NCBI GenBank assembly: GCA_023458415.1
Contig: JAEWZO010000010.1
Span: forward strand, 1-26,901
DNA length: 26,901 nt
Direction of reading: 5' to 3'
DNA from: Bacteroidota bacterium
Lineage (GTDB): Bacteria; Bacteroidota; Bacteroidia; Flavobacteriales; Weeksellaceae
Shown here: positions 1 through 7,227 of the stretch, in pieces
Layout of the letters: every line of letters begins with the position of its first letter
How positions within the stretch are numbered: position 1 is the stretch's first letter
Notes under the pieces: generated by a model
Seen by the model: only the letters and a program-made list of their open reading frames with translations
Databases searched by the model: none
What the model was told of the DNA's origin: nothing
Translations under genes and position numbers: made by a program

Positions 1-1
1 C

Positions 2-130
2 ATTCATGCAGATTCCAATGGCAGTAAATTCTGTGGTCTTGACATCCACGACAAAGATGATCGTGAGGTTATGGCTTGCGTTATCGACGACGTTATTGAT
101 TTTGCTTATGAAAAATACGGCTTAAAATAA
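2..130 (+). CDS. C-terminal end of an unidentified protein (5' truncated)
   Basis: An open frame enters from the left edge and runs 42 codons to a TAA at 128-130. The visible tail is acidic, contains two cysteines (in KFCGLD and MACVID) and ends in DFAYEKYGLK. Codon use resembles the neighbouring genes and lipB follows on the same strand, so it looks like a real gene end. I do not recognise the family and assign no function. The missing upstream sequence would decide it. Confidence 0.6.
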   Translation: MHADSNGSKFCGLDIHDKDDREVMACVIDDVIDFAYEKYGLK

Positions 131-165
131 TCAATCTTATGCTGTACATTATAATTTTTCTTTCA

Positions 166-173
166 TAAATTTG
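166..173 (+). promoter_or_regulatory. lipB promoter -7 box (TAAATTTG)
   Basis: TAAATTTG fits the Bacteroidota -7 consensus TAnnTTTG and lies 13 nt before the lipB ATG. No clear TTG was found about 20 bp upstream, so the -33 element is weak. Confidence 0.5.
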
Positions 174-186
174 TTAAATTTTTTAA

Positions 187-909
187 ATGCCAATTACCCA
201 AAATAAAACTTTAGAATTCCGCGACCTGGGTTTGATGGATTATCTCCCCGCCTTTATATATCAGGAAAATCTGATGAAATCCATCATCGATTTAAAACTA
301 AAAAACCGCGACCGCACCGACGGAATTTATGAAGAAACACCCAATTATTTTCTGTTTGTGGAGCATCCTCATGTCTATACTTTAGGCAAATCCGGCGATG
401 AACACAATATGCTCGCCAACGCCAAAAAACTGGAGGAAATTAACGCAACTTTTGTCAAAACCAACCGCGGCGGTGACATTACTTATCACGGTTATGGGCA
501 AATTATCGGTTATCCGATTCTGGATTTGGATAATTTCAAATCGGACATTCATTTATACATGAGAAATCTGGAGGAAATTATTATCCGGATGTTGGCTGAA
601 TATGGTCTGAAAGGTGAACGCAGTGAAGGCGAAACCGGAGTTTGGCTGGATGTGGGAAAACCTTACGCCAGAAAAATTTGTGCGATGGGCGTGAAAACCT
701 CAAAATGGGTTACGATGCACGGTTTTGCCCTGAATGTAAATACCGACATGAAATATTTTGAATATATCATTCCGTGCGGAATCAAAGACAAAACTGCAAC
801 CTCGCTGCAGCGCGAACTGGAACGCGAATTTTCACCTGAAGAAGTTGAGGAAGTAAAGGATAAAATCAAGAAACATTTTTCAGAAGTTTTCGGTGCGGAG
901 TTTGTTTAA
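187..909 (+). CDS. lipB: Lipoyl(octanoyl) transferase LipB
   Basis: LipB moves the octanoyl group from octanoyl-ACP onto lipoyl-domain lysines, the first step of cytoplasmic lipoate assembly. The 240-aa protein has the family signature RGGDITYHGYGQ (residues 94-105), the catalytic lysine in ARKICAMG (Lys163), the HGFALNV strand (178-184) and the catalytic cysteine in IIPCGIK (Cys197). The usual HGPGQ is HGYGQ here, with Tyr103 replacing Pro. There is no Shine-Dalgarno sequence, as is normal in Bacteroidota, and a TAAATTTG box lies just upstream. The next gene is a lipoyl-domain E2 protein, which is a LipB substrate, so the pairing makes biochemical sense. The identification is secure. Confidence 0.96.
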   Translation: MPITQNKTLEFRDLGLMDYLPAFIYQENLMKSIIDLKLKNRDRTDGIYEETPNYFLFVEHPHVYTLGKSGDEHNMLANAKKLEEINATFVKTNRGGDITYHGYGQIIGYPILDLDNFKSDIHLYMRNLEEIIIRMLAEYGLKGERSEGETGVWLDVGKPYARKICAMGVKTSKWVTMHGFALNVNTDMKYFEYIIPCGIKDKTATSLQRELEREFSPEEVEEVKDKIKKHFSEVFGAEFV

Positions 910-976
910 TGCCAAATTATAAAATTTATAAAAATCCGGCATTAAAATTTCGATTTTCCTAATTGCTAAAATTTTT

Positions 977-984
977 TATATTTG
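977..984 (+). promoter_or_regulatory. E2 gene promoter -7 box (TATATTTG)
   Basis: A perfect TAnnTTTG box ends 20 nt before the chosen ATG at 1005. It also argues against the longer reading frame starting at 963, because that start would lie upstream of the transcript. Confidence 0.55.
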
Positions 985-1004
985 TAAAATTCCAAAAAAG
1001 TAAA

Positions 1005-2339
1005 ATGGCAGAATACAAATTATTACTTCCGAGTATGGGAGAAGGTGTGATGGAAGCTACTGTGATCAGCTGGTTATTCAACGAAGGCGACAGTGTAAAA
1101 GAAGATGATTCTGTTGTGGAAATTGCAACGGATAAAGTAGATTCCGATGTACCGACACCCGTTTCCGGGAAAATTGTAAAAATCCTGAAGCAAAAAGACG
1201 AAGTAGCCAAAGTGGGTGAAGCCATTGCGATTTTAGAAATCGCCGGTGAAGGTGAAACGATTGCAGAGCAGCCGCAGGAACCTAAAACTGCTGAAGAAGT
1301 AAAAACTGAAATTCCTACTCCAACTGCAGAAGACATTAAGGAATTGGAAAAACCTTTGCAGAATCAGCCAACTCCCGAATTTTCAGGAGATCTTTATCTT
1401 TCTCCGCTGGTAAAATCTATCGCTCAGCAGGAAAATATTTCTGAAACTGAACTGAAATCCATCAAAGGAAGCGGTTTGGAAGGCAGAATTACTAAAGAAG
1501 ATATTTTAGCTTTTGTTGCTGACAGAAAATCTGCGCCACAAAGTGCGCCATCTGCAACTCCTGTCGCTGCTGCAAGTACTCCTACGCAAGCTGCTACTGC
1601 TCCGGCTTCTGTTCCTGTTCCGGTAGCTGAAGGTGACGAAATCATTCAAATGGACCGTGTTCGTAAAATTATTGCGGATGCGATGGTGAATTCAAAAAGA
1701 ACTTCACCGCACGTAACTTCTTTTATTGAATCTGATGTTACCAACGTCGTGAAATGGCGTGCTAAAAATAAAACAGTTTTCGAAAAACGCGAAAAAGAAA
1801 AGTTAACGTTCATGCCTATTTTTGTGAAAGCGGTGGTAAAAGCCATTCAGGATTTCCCAATGATTAACGTTTCTGTTGACGGCGATAAAATCATCAAAAA
1901 GAAAAACATCAATATCGGTATGGCGACTGCGCTTCCTGACGGAAATCTTATTGTTCCGGTAATCAAAAATGCGGATCAGCTTTCGCTTTCAGGACTTGCA
2001 AAAGCAATTAACGATTTGGCTTACCGTGCGAGAAATAAAAAACTTAAACCAGAAGATACGCAGGGAGCAACTTACACGATTTCTAATGTTGGAAGCTTCG
2101 GAAACCTTATGGGAACGCCGATTATTCCTCAACCGCAAGTAGCGATTCTTGCCATTGGTGCCATTGTTAAAAAACCTGCGGTGGTTGAAACTCCGGAAGG
2201 AGATTTGATCGGAATTCGCCAGTTAATGTTCATGTCGCATTCTTACGATCACCGTGTTGTTGACGGTTCTTTGGGTGGAATGTTCCTAAAACACGTTCAC
2301 GATTATCTTGAAAACTGGGATCTGAATACAGAAATCTAA
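1005..2339 (+). CDS. 2-oxoacid dehydrogenase E2 (dihydrolipoamide acyltransferase)
   Basis: This is the E2 core of a pyruvate, branched-chain or 2-oxoglutarate dehydrogenase complex. It passes acyl groups from a lipoyl arm to CoA. One N-terminal lipoyl domain (about residues 3-78) carries the lipoylated Lys44 in ATDKVDSD. A Pro/Glu linker leads to an E3/E1-binding domain (starting near LYLSPLVKS and including GRITKEDIL), then an Ala/Pro-rich linker and the acyltransferase domain ending in DHRVVDG (catalytic His about 416, Asp about 420). The frame could begin at 963, but those 14 codons overlap the promoter box and the lipoyl domain starts right after the ATG at 1005, giving 444 aa. A single lipoyl domain and no adjacent E1 gene leave the substrate open; a branched-chain type is plausible. 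Confidence 0.9.
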   Translation: MAEYKLLLPSMGEGVMEATVISWLFNEGDSVKEDDSVVEIATDKVDSDVPTPVSGKIVKILKQKDEVAKVGEAIAILEIAGEGETIAEQPQEPKTAEEVKTEIPTPTAEDIKELEKPLQNQPTPEFSGDLYLSPLVKSIAQQENISETELKSIKGSGLEGRITKEDILAFVADRKSAPQSAPSATPVAAASTPTQAATAPASVPVPVAEGDEIIQMDRVRKIIADAMVNSKRTSPHVTSFIESDVTNVVKWRAKNKTVFEKREKEKLTFMPIFVKAVVKAIQDFPMINVSVDGDKIIKKKNINIGMATALPDGNLIVPVIKNADQLSLSGLAKAINDLAYRARNKKLKPEDTQGATYTISNVGSFGNLMGTPIIPQPQVAILAIGAIVKKPAVVETPEGDLIGIRQLMFMSHSYDHRVVDGSLGGMFLKHVHDYLENWDLNTEI

Positions 2340-2356
2340 TTCAGAAATAATATCAT

Positions 2357-2393
2357 AAAAAAACGGACTGCAAATTAATGCGTCCGTTTTTTT
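2357..2393. terminator. Bidirectional terminator between the E2 gene and the sulfur operon
   Basis: AAAAAAACGGAC (2357-2368) pairs with GTCCGTTTTTTT (2382-2393). The stem has a T-run in both orientations, so it can end the E2 transcript on the plus strand and the convergent five-gene operon on the minus strand. Confidence 0.85.
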
Positions 2394-2408
2394 ATGTTTA
2401 ATGTTGTT

Positions 2409-2906
2409 TTAATGTGGCAAATTTTCCCGGAATTTTCCATAGAGCCATGTTCCGAAAATAGCGCTCGCTAAAGTTATTAAGACAGCGGTTGCTCCATAAC
2501 CGATCTGTGCGAAAATCGGTCCCGGACAACCTCCAGTAAGTGCCCAACCGAAACCGAACAAAAGTCCGCCGTAAATCTGTCCTTTGTTAAACGTTTTCTT
2601 CGGAATAACAATTTCTTCTCCGTAAATACTTTTTATTTTGAATTTCTTAATCAGAAAAACCGAAATAATTCCCACTAAAACTGCGCTGCCAATAATTCCG
2701 TACATGTGGAAAGACTGCAGCCTGAACATTTCCTGAATGCGGAACCAGCTGAGCATTTCACCTTTTACAAGGAGAATTCCGAAAACTGTTCCCATTACAA
2801 GATATTTAATATTGTGATACCATTGATGCTGAAGACGGCTTTCGTTTACGCACATCGCATCCTGTTCGCGCACCTGTAAATCTTTGTCAAAATCTCTGTT
2901 CTGCAT
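2409..2906 (-). CDS. YeeE/YedE-family (DUF6691-type) sulfur transport half-protein
   Basis: A 165-aa inner-membrane protein with about four hydrophobic segments after a hydrophilic N-terminus of about 32 residues. The diagnostic motif is GFGWALTGGCPGP, with the conserved Cys127. In the YeeE/YedE (TsuA-type) family such cysteines hand thiosulfate or other sulfur species through the membrane. This looks like the smaller half of a split transporter: the larger half is immediately upstream with a 9-nt gap. It is the last gene of the operon that begins with the MBL-rhodanese fusion. The substrate (thiosulfate or a persulfide-type sulfur) is inferred from the family and neighbours. Confidence 0.85.
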   Translation of the reverse strand: MQNRDFDKDLQVREQDAMCVNESRLQHQWYHNIKYLVMGTVFGILLVKGEMLSWFRIQEMFRLQSFHMYGIIGSAVLVGIISVFLIKKFKIKSIYGEEIVIPKKTFNKGQIYGGLLFGFGWALTGGCPGPIFAQIGYGATAVLITLASAIFGTWLYGKFRENLPH

Positions 2907-2915
2907 TTCCTTAAT

Positions 2916-3479
2916 TTAAATTGAAAGAATAACGGGTAAAATTAAATTCGCCATGATAAAACCACCTAACATAAAACCAATGGTTGCTACCAAAGAAGGC
3001 CATTGAAGGTTTGAAAGTCCCATGATAGAATGTCCGCTTGTACAGCCGCCCGCATAACGCGCACCGAAGCCGATTAGAAAACCCCCGACAACCATCAGAA
3101 AAAATCCACGAATGGTGAAAAGTGATTCCCAGTTGATGAGCTCTAGAGGAACAAGGTTTTTAAGATCGGTTATTCCGTATCCGGCAAGTTCTTCCTGAAG
3201 ATTGGGGTGAATGTTCACCGGATTCGGATCTTTTAGAAAAAACAGCGAGATTAAACCGCCGAGAAAAATCCCGAGAATAAAAATAAGATTCCAGATTTCC
3301 TTCTTCCAGTCATACTGAAAAAACGGAACTTTTCCCGGAAAACAAGCTGCACATGCATGTCTAAGCGAGGAGCTGAGTCCGAAAGATTTATTACCTAAAA
3401 TAAGCAGCGCCGGTACCGTTAATCCGACAAGAGGCCCTACAACATACCAAGGCCACGGTTCTTTTAATATTTCTAACAT
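2916..3479 (-). CDS. YeeE/YedE-family sulfur transport protein
   Basis: A 187-aa membrane protein with about four transmembrane stretches. It has the family motif GFGARYAGGCTSGH with Cys146, plus a CAAC pair (Cys43, Cys46) near the N-terminus. It is the larger partner of the downstream half-transporter; together they make one YeeE-like pore. The gene starts 16 nt after the methyltransferase stop, inside a compact minus-strand operon of sulfurtransferases. A thiosulfate or related sulfur-compound uptake role follows from the family. The direction of transport is not visible in the sequence. Confidence 0.87.
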   Translation of the reverse strand: MLEILKEPWPWYVVGPLVGLTVPALLILGNKSFGLSSSLRHACAACFPGKVPFFQYDWKKEIWNLIFILGIFLGGLISLFFLKDPNPVNIHPNLQEELAGYGITDLKNLVPLELINWESLFTIRGFFLMVVGGFLIGFGARYAGGCTSGHSIMGLSNLQWPSLVATIGFMLGGFIMANLILPVILSI

Positions 3480-3495
3480 TATTCTTATTACTAAA

Positions 3496-4107
3496 TTAAT
3501 TTTTCACTGCAAAAATGCGAATTACAGAAGATTTACCCTGATGATATTTGCCTTCGGAAAGAATGGTTTCGGTTTCCAAAGCTTCTGCAAATCTGAAATC
3601 CGGAAAATCCTGTTTCAGTTCTTCCAAATCATAAAGCATTGACGGATCTTTCGGTCCGCCCACTGCCGGATTTTCTTTTTGATTCTGAATGTGATTTTTG
3701 GAGAATCCTTCAATAATTAAAGTTCCACCACTTTTCAGCCAAGTTGCAATTTTTGAATGACATGCTTTTCTTTTTTCAGCCGGAAAATGGGCGAAAACCA
3801 AAACAACTGCATCCAATGAATTTTCGTGATACATTGAAGTTTCAATAGTTTCAACACGATAATCAATCCGAACCAGCTTTTCTTCAGCTAACTTTTCCGC
3901 TTTTATTTTTGCCTGTTCACTTAAATCGAAAGCAGAAACTTCCCAACCTAAATTTGCCGCAAATACTGCATTACGTCCTTCACCTTCAGCGGGAAAAAGT
4001 ACTTTTCCCGGAGAAAGTGAAGATAGTTTTTCTTTTAAATATTCATTGGGGAATTCTCCGTACGCATAATCAGCTTCAAGATATCGCTGATCCCAAAAAT
4101 TCTTCAT
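3496..4107 (-). CDS. Class I SAM-dependent methyltransferase (TehB/TPMT-like)
   Basis: A 203-aa soluble protein. It opens with FWDQRYLEADYAYGEFPNEYL, typical of the TehB/thiopurine-methyltransferase-like group, followed by a SAM-binding segment (KVLFPAEGEGRNAVFAANLGW, then the acidic residue in SAFDLS). Members of this group methylate small thiols, tellurite or related soft nucleophiles. The start codon lies 2 nt after the rhodanese stop, so translation is probably coupled. Its place among sulfur genes suggests methylation of a sulfide, thiol or persulfide product, but that is inference; the substrate cannot be read from the sequence. Confidence 0.8.
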   Translation of the reverse strand: MKNFWDQRYLEADYAYGEFPNEYLKEKLSSLSPGKVLFPAEGEGRNAVFAANLGWEVSAFDLSEQAKIKAEKLAEEKLVRIDYRVETIETSMYHENSLDAVVLVFAHFPAEKRKACHSKIATWLKSGGTLIIEGFSKNHIQNQKENPAVGGPKDPSMLYDLEELKQDFPDFRFAEALETETILSEGKYHQGKSSVIRIFAVKN

Positions 4108-4109
4108 TC

Positions 4110-4430
4110 CTATTTCTGAACTAAGCTTTGAACTTTGCTTAAACTACCGCCATTAATTACGTTTTTAAACCCTTTTGATTCCAGCATTGATTTTGCCATT
4201 GCACTTCTGCTACCGCTTCTGCAAAACACAACAATACTTTTCTTACCTTTTAATTTGGCTGAATTTTTTCCTATTGAATCTACCGGAATATTAATCGCTC
4301 CCGGAACACTTCCTGAAGCAAATTCGGATGCACTTCTTACATCAACCAACTGAGCGCCCTCTTCCAAAGCTTTGCTTACCTCGGAACTATCTGTGGAACC
4401 GAAAAGACTTTTAAAAATATTTAACATCAC
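4110..4430 (-). CDS. Single-domain rhodanese (sulfurtransferase)
   Basis: A 106-aa rhodanese. LVDVRSASEFASGSVPGAINIP (28-49) gives the domain entry, and the active-site loop CRSGSRS starts at Cys70, the residue that carries the persulfide. The protein starts with two methionines and either could be used. The gene lies 9 nt downstream of the MBL-rhodanese fusion and 2 nt upstream of the methyltransferase, firmly inside the operon. A role shuttling sulfane sulfur between the fusion protein and a thiol acceptor is the natural reading. No signal peptide is evident, so it is probably cytoplasmic. Confidence 0.92.
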   Translation of the reverse strand: MMLNIFKSLFGSTDSSEVSKALEEGAQLVDVRSASEFASGSVPGAINIPVDSIGKNSAKLKGKKSIVVFCRSGSRSAMAKSMLESKGFKNVINGGSLSKVQSLVQK

Positions 4431-4439
4431 TTCTCTTTA

Positions 4440-5852
4440 TTATGAATTTAAAACTTTACTCTGACACACAAAATCTGTCTTCGGGATTTCTGTTTTTGCA
4501 ATAGCTCCGAAACCACCTTCAATTTCGGTGAAATTCCTAAACCCGCGCGACTGTAAAATACTTGCAGCAATCATACTGCGATATCCGCCGGCGCAATGAA
4601 GGTAAAAATGTTCATCTGTATCCAAATCTTTGGACCAGGTGTTGATGTACGCCAAAGGTTTGCTGAAAGCGTCTTCGACGTGTTCTGCTTCGTATTCAGT
4701 TTCTTTACGAACATCGATTATTTTATCTCCGGACTGCAATCTTTGCTGAAACTCATCAGCAGTAATGCGGTTAACTTCATCGGTTTCGCGTCCGGAAAAT
4801 TTCCAGTTGTCAATTCCGCCATGAAGGTAGCCCAGCACATTATCAAATCCTACTCTGCTCAGTCTGGTCACCGCTTCTTCCTCAGTTCCCTGATCTGTCA
4901 CCAATAAAATTGGCTGTTTAACATCAACAATCAGAGCTCCAACCCACGGAGCAAAATCCCCTTTTAAACCGATATTAATTGAATTCGGAACGAACATTTT
5001 TGCGAAATCTCCACTGTTTCTTGTGTCTAAAATTAGAGCTCCTGTCGATTCTGCAGCGTCTTCAAACTCCTGTGGTGAAAGTGCGGTGAGACCGGTTTTC
5101 AGAACCTCATCAAAGTTATCGTAACCGTTTTTGTTCATCGCTACATTCATTCCAAAATAAGCAGGAGGCGCTGTTAAGCCGTCGAGAACTGCATCGATAA
5201 AAGCTTCCTTGTTTGGTTGATTAAGTGCATAATTAGTTTTTTTCTGGTTGCCTAATGAATCCACCGTTTCTTTCATCATATTTTTTCCACACGCCGAACC
5301 AGCTCCGTGCGCCGGATAAACTGTGATATCATCTGAAAGCGGCAAAATTTTATTGTAAAGCGAATCATAAAGCAAGCCGGCCAATTCTTCCTGAGTTAAA
5401 TTTGCGGCTTTCTGCGCTAAATCGGGACGTCCAACATCTCCCAGAAATAAAGTGTCACCACTAAACAGCGCAGTTTCTTTACCATGTTCGTCAATCAAAA
5501 GATAAGAAGAACTTTCCATGGTATGACCTGGAGTATGCAGCACTTTAATCTTTATATTTCCGATCTCGAAAACCTGATTGTCTTCCGCGATGATGGCCTC
5601 AAACTGCGGATTTGCTGTAGGCCCGTAAATAATCGGAGCTGCGGTTTTATTGCTAAGATCGACATGTCCGCTAACAAAATCAGCATGAAAATGGGTCTCG
5701 AAAATGTATTTAAGTTTTGTGTTATCTTTTTCCAGCATTTCCAGATACGGAGACGATTCGCGAAGTGGATCGATAATCGCGGCTTCACCGTTGGATTCAA
5801 TATAATATGCGCCCTGTGCAAGGCAACCTGTATAAATCTGTTCTATTTTCAT
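4440..5852 (-). CDS. MBL-fold persulfide dioxygenase-like protein with two rhodanese domains
   Basis: A 470-aa fusion of the kind that oxidises glutathione or coenzyme A persulfides in sulfide detoxification (compare CstB/Blh-type proteins). The metallo-beta-lactamase part (about 1-240) has THFHADFVSGH (His54, His56, Asp58, His63), HTPGH (to His110), SGDTLF (Asp133) and YPAHG (His182), giving the mononuclear iron site of persulfide dioxygenases. Rhodanese 1 (about 265-355) has VTDQGTE where the active loop should be and no cysteine, so it is probably non-catalytic. Rhodanese 2 (about 363-460) keeps HCAGGYRS with Cys420. It is the first gene of the operon and is preceded by a promoter with the shared 19-bp word at 5905-5923. 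Confidence 0.93.
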   Translation of the reverse strand: MKIEQIYTGCLAQGAYYIESNGEAAIIDPLRESSPYLEMLEKDNTKLKYIFETHFHADFVSGHVDLSNKTAAPIIYGPTANPQFEAIIAEDNQVFEIGNIKIKVLHTPGHTMESSSYLLIDEHGKETALFSGDTLFLGDVGRPDLAQKAANLTQEELAGLLYDSLYNKILPLSDDITVYPAHGAGSACGKNMMKETVDSLGNQKKTNYALNQPNKEAFIDAVLDGLTAPPAYFGMNVAMNKNGYDNFDEVLKTGLTALSPQEFEDAAESTGALILDTRNSGDFAKMFVPNSINIGLKGDFAPWVGALIVDVKQPILLVTDQGTEEEAVTRLSRVGFDNVLGYLHGGIDNWKFSGRETDEVNRITADEFQQRLQSGDKIIDVRKETEYEAEHVEDAFSKPLAYINTWSKDLDTDEHFYLHCAGGYRSMIAASILQSRGFRNFTEIEGGFGAIAKTEIPKTDFVCQSKVLNS

Positions 5853-5878
5853 TTTTTTAAGTATTAAATTTTGTTCGG

Positions 5879-5923
5879 CAAAGATCAGCAGTTTTGTTTT
5901 GTTCTACAGCTACTTTAGTCACA
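5879..5923 (-). promoter_or_regulatory. Candidate activator-dependent promoter for the MBL-rhodanese operon
   Basis: Read on the minus strand, the word TGTGACTAAAGTAGCTGTA (5905-5923) is followed by 18 bp and then GATCTTTG (5879-5886), a one-base variant of the TAnnTTTG -7 box, 26 nt before the ATG. The word overlaps the osmC stop codon. The tauE promoter has the same word (17 of 19 identical), the same 18-bp gap and another GAnnTTTG box. The word is centred near -40, where Crp/Fnr activators typically sit, and a Crp/Fnr gene is nearby. The binding protein is inferred. Confidence 0.65.
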
Positions 5924-6353
5924 ATACAATAGGTTGTAGTATAATTGTAGTATGAATTGAATTGGTAACTAAACATGCTTTCTTAGATTTCTCCAAAACT
6001 TTCAAAGCTTTTTCCTGGTCTTCATCAAGATTATTAAGCTGAACTTCCGGAATGATAGTCGCTTCAGTAATTACGAATCTACCTTCAGACATTTCCAGTT
6101 TACAAACTGTTTTTGATCTGAATGATGAAAACTCCAACTTCAAATTTTCGGCCACAGCTAAAAATGTAGCCATATAACAACTGTTGATGGCGGCTGCATA
6201 CAAATGTTCCGGTGACCAAAGTCCTTCAACTCCTTTCGGAAACTCCGGTGGAGTTGCACACTCAATCGTTTCATTCAAAACAGGAGAGGATAGAATTCCT
6301 TTTCGTCCTTCTGTCCAGGTTACATCAACTTCGTAATAATGTTCTTTTTGCAT
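5919..6353 (-). CDS. OsmC-family thiol peroxidase-like protein
   Basis: A 144-aa protein of the OsmC/Ohr superfamily, which reduces organic hydroperoxides or, in some members, handles persulfides through two cysteines. The peroxidatic Cys59 sits in INSCYMATFLAVAE and the second Cys127 in KSKKACLVTNSI, the expected spacing. The gene follows the TauE exporter by 11 nt, so the two form a short operon. Its stop codon lies inside the shared regulatory word upstream of the MBL-rhodanese gene. In this context it more likely deals with oxidised thiols or persulfides than with osmotic stress, but that is inference. Confidence 0.88.
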   Translation of the reverse strand: MQKEHYYEVDVTWTEGRKGILSSPVLNETIECATPPEFPKGVEGLWSPEHLYAAAINSCYMATFLAVAENLKLEFSSFRSKTVCKLEMSEGRFVITEATIIPEVQLNNLDEDQEKALKVLEKSKKACLVTNSIHTTIILQPIVL

Positions 6354-6364
6354 AATATTTAGAT

Positions 6365-7162
6365 TTAATGAATTATCAGTTCTTTAATAATAATGTAAAC
6401 GCCCATGGTGAGGACAAACCACCCGAAAGCAGGCTTCAATTTCTTTCCGTCAATCTTCGTTGAAAGTTTGGCACCAACAAAAATTCCTGCAACAGCAAAT
6501 GCGGTGATTTTTAGGAGAAAAATCCAGTCCACCGTTCCTTCCGGCTGAACACTGAAAAATCCGATCAGCGACTGGGCTGCAATAATAACTAATGAAGTTC
6601 CTACGGCTTTTTTCATCGGAAGTTTTCCCAGAAAAATAAGCGCCGGAATAATTAGAAATCCGCCACCCGCACCTACCATTCCGGTGAAAGTTCCGACGGT
6701 AATTCCCTGAAGAAAAAACCTTGGATAATTTATTTTTTCAGCAGATTCTGTCTCAATCTGATTCTGATTATTTTTAATCATGCTGAATGAAGCAGCCACC
6801 ATCAACCCGGAAAAAAGCAGCATCAGTAAAATGCTTTTGGTAATGGTAAATGTGCCTATGTTGAAAACTTCATTGGGAATCGCAGGAACAATGACCGCTC
6901 TTGCGAAAAACACGGCAAACACGGACGGAATACCAAAAGCAGCAGCTGTTCTGAAACTCACCAAATTTTCTCTAAAATACCTCCACGAACCAAAAGCACT
7001 TGTAATACCGACAATAAAAAGTGAATAAGCGGTGCCCAAAATAGGATCGATACTGAAGAGATAAACTAATACCGGAACGGTGAGAATGCTTCCGCCGCCG
7101 CCAATAAGGCCCAGAGAAACACCAATAAGTACCGACACCGAATAACCTGCAATCTCCATCAT
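6365..7162 (-). CDS. TauE/SafE-family sulfite (organosulfur) exporter
   Basis: A 265-aa polytopic membrane protein with about eight hydrophobic segments. The two family repeats are visible: GVSLGLIGGGGSILTVPVL near residues 14-32 and GTFTGMVGAGGGFLIIPALI near 156-177. TauE/SafE proteins export sulfite, sulfoacetate or related anions, so this gene fits as the outlet for sulfite made by the persulfide dioxygenase encoded downstream. The protein starts with tandem ATG codons (7162 and 7159). It follows the regulator stop by 60 nt; that gap holds its own promoter with the shared 19-bp word. The exported substrate is inferred. Confidence 0.88.
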   Translation of the reverse strand: MMEIAGYSVSVLIGVSLGLIGGGGSILTVPVLVYLFSIDPILGTAYSLFIVGITSAFGSWRYFRENLVSFRTAAAFGIPSVFAVFFARAVIVPAIPNEVFNIGTFTITKSILLMLLFSGLMVAASFSMIKNNQNQIETESAEKINYPRFFLQGITVGTFTGMVGAGGGFLIIPALIFLGKLPMKKAVGTSLVIIAAQSLIGFFSVQPEGTVDWIFLLKITAFAVAGIFVGAKLSTKIDGKKLKPAFGWFVLTMGVYIIIKELIIH

Positions 7163-7182
7163 GGATTTTTAATTTGACAGTG

Positions 7183-7227
7183 CAAAATTCCATCAAACTA
7201 AAATCCTGTACAGCTACTTTGGTTACA
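7183..7227 (-). promoter_or_regulatory. Candidate activator-dependent promoter for tauE-osmC
   Basis: On the minus strand, TGTAACCAAAGTAGCTGTA (7209-7227) is followed by 18 bp and GAATTTTG (7183-7190), then the tandem ATGs about 20 nt further. The word overlaps the TAA stop of the Crp/Fnr gene. It matches the promoter upstream of 5852 in word, gap and box. Including the next two bases, the outer ends TGTA and TACA form a weak dyad. Confidence 0.65.

Noticed and set aside
963..1004. Upstream extension of the E2 protein by 14 codons
   Set aside because: It overlaps the TATATTTG promoter box, and the lipoyl domain begins immediately after the ATG at 1005.
5905..5923. Perfect Crp-type palindrome in the shared word
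   Set aside because: Only weak dyad symmetry is present; the case rests on the repeated word and identical spacing, not on a consensus Crp site.
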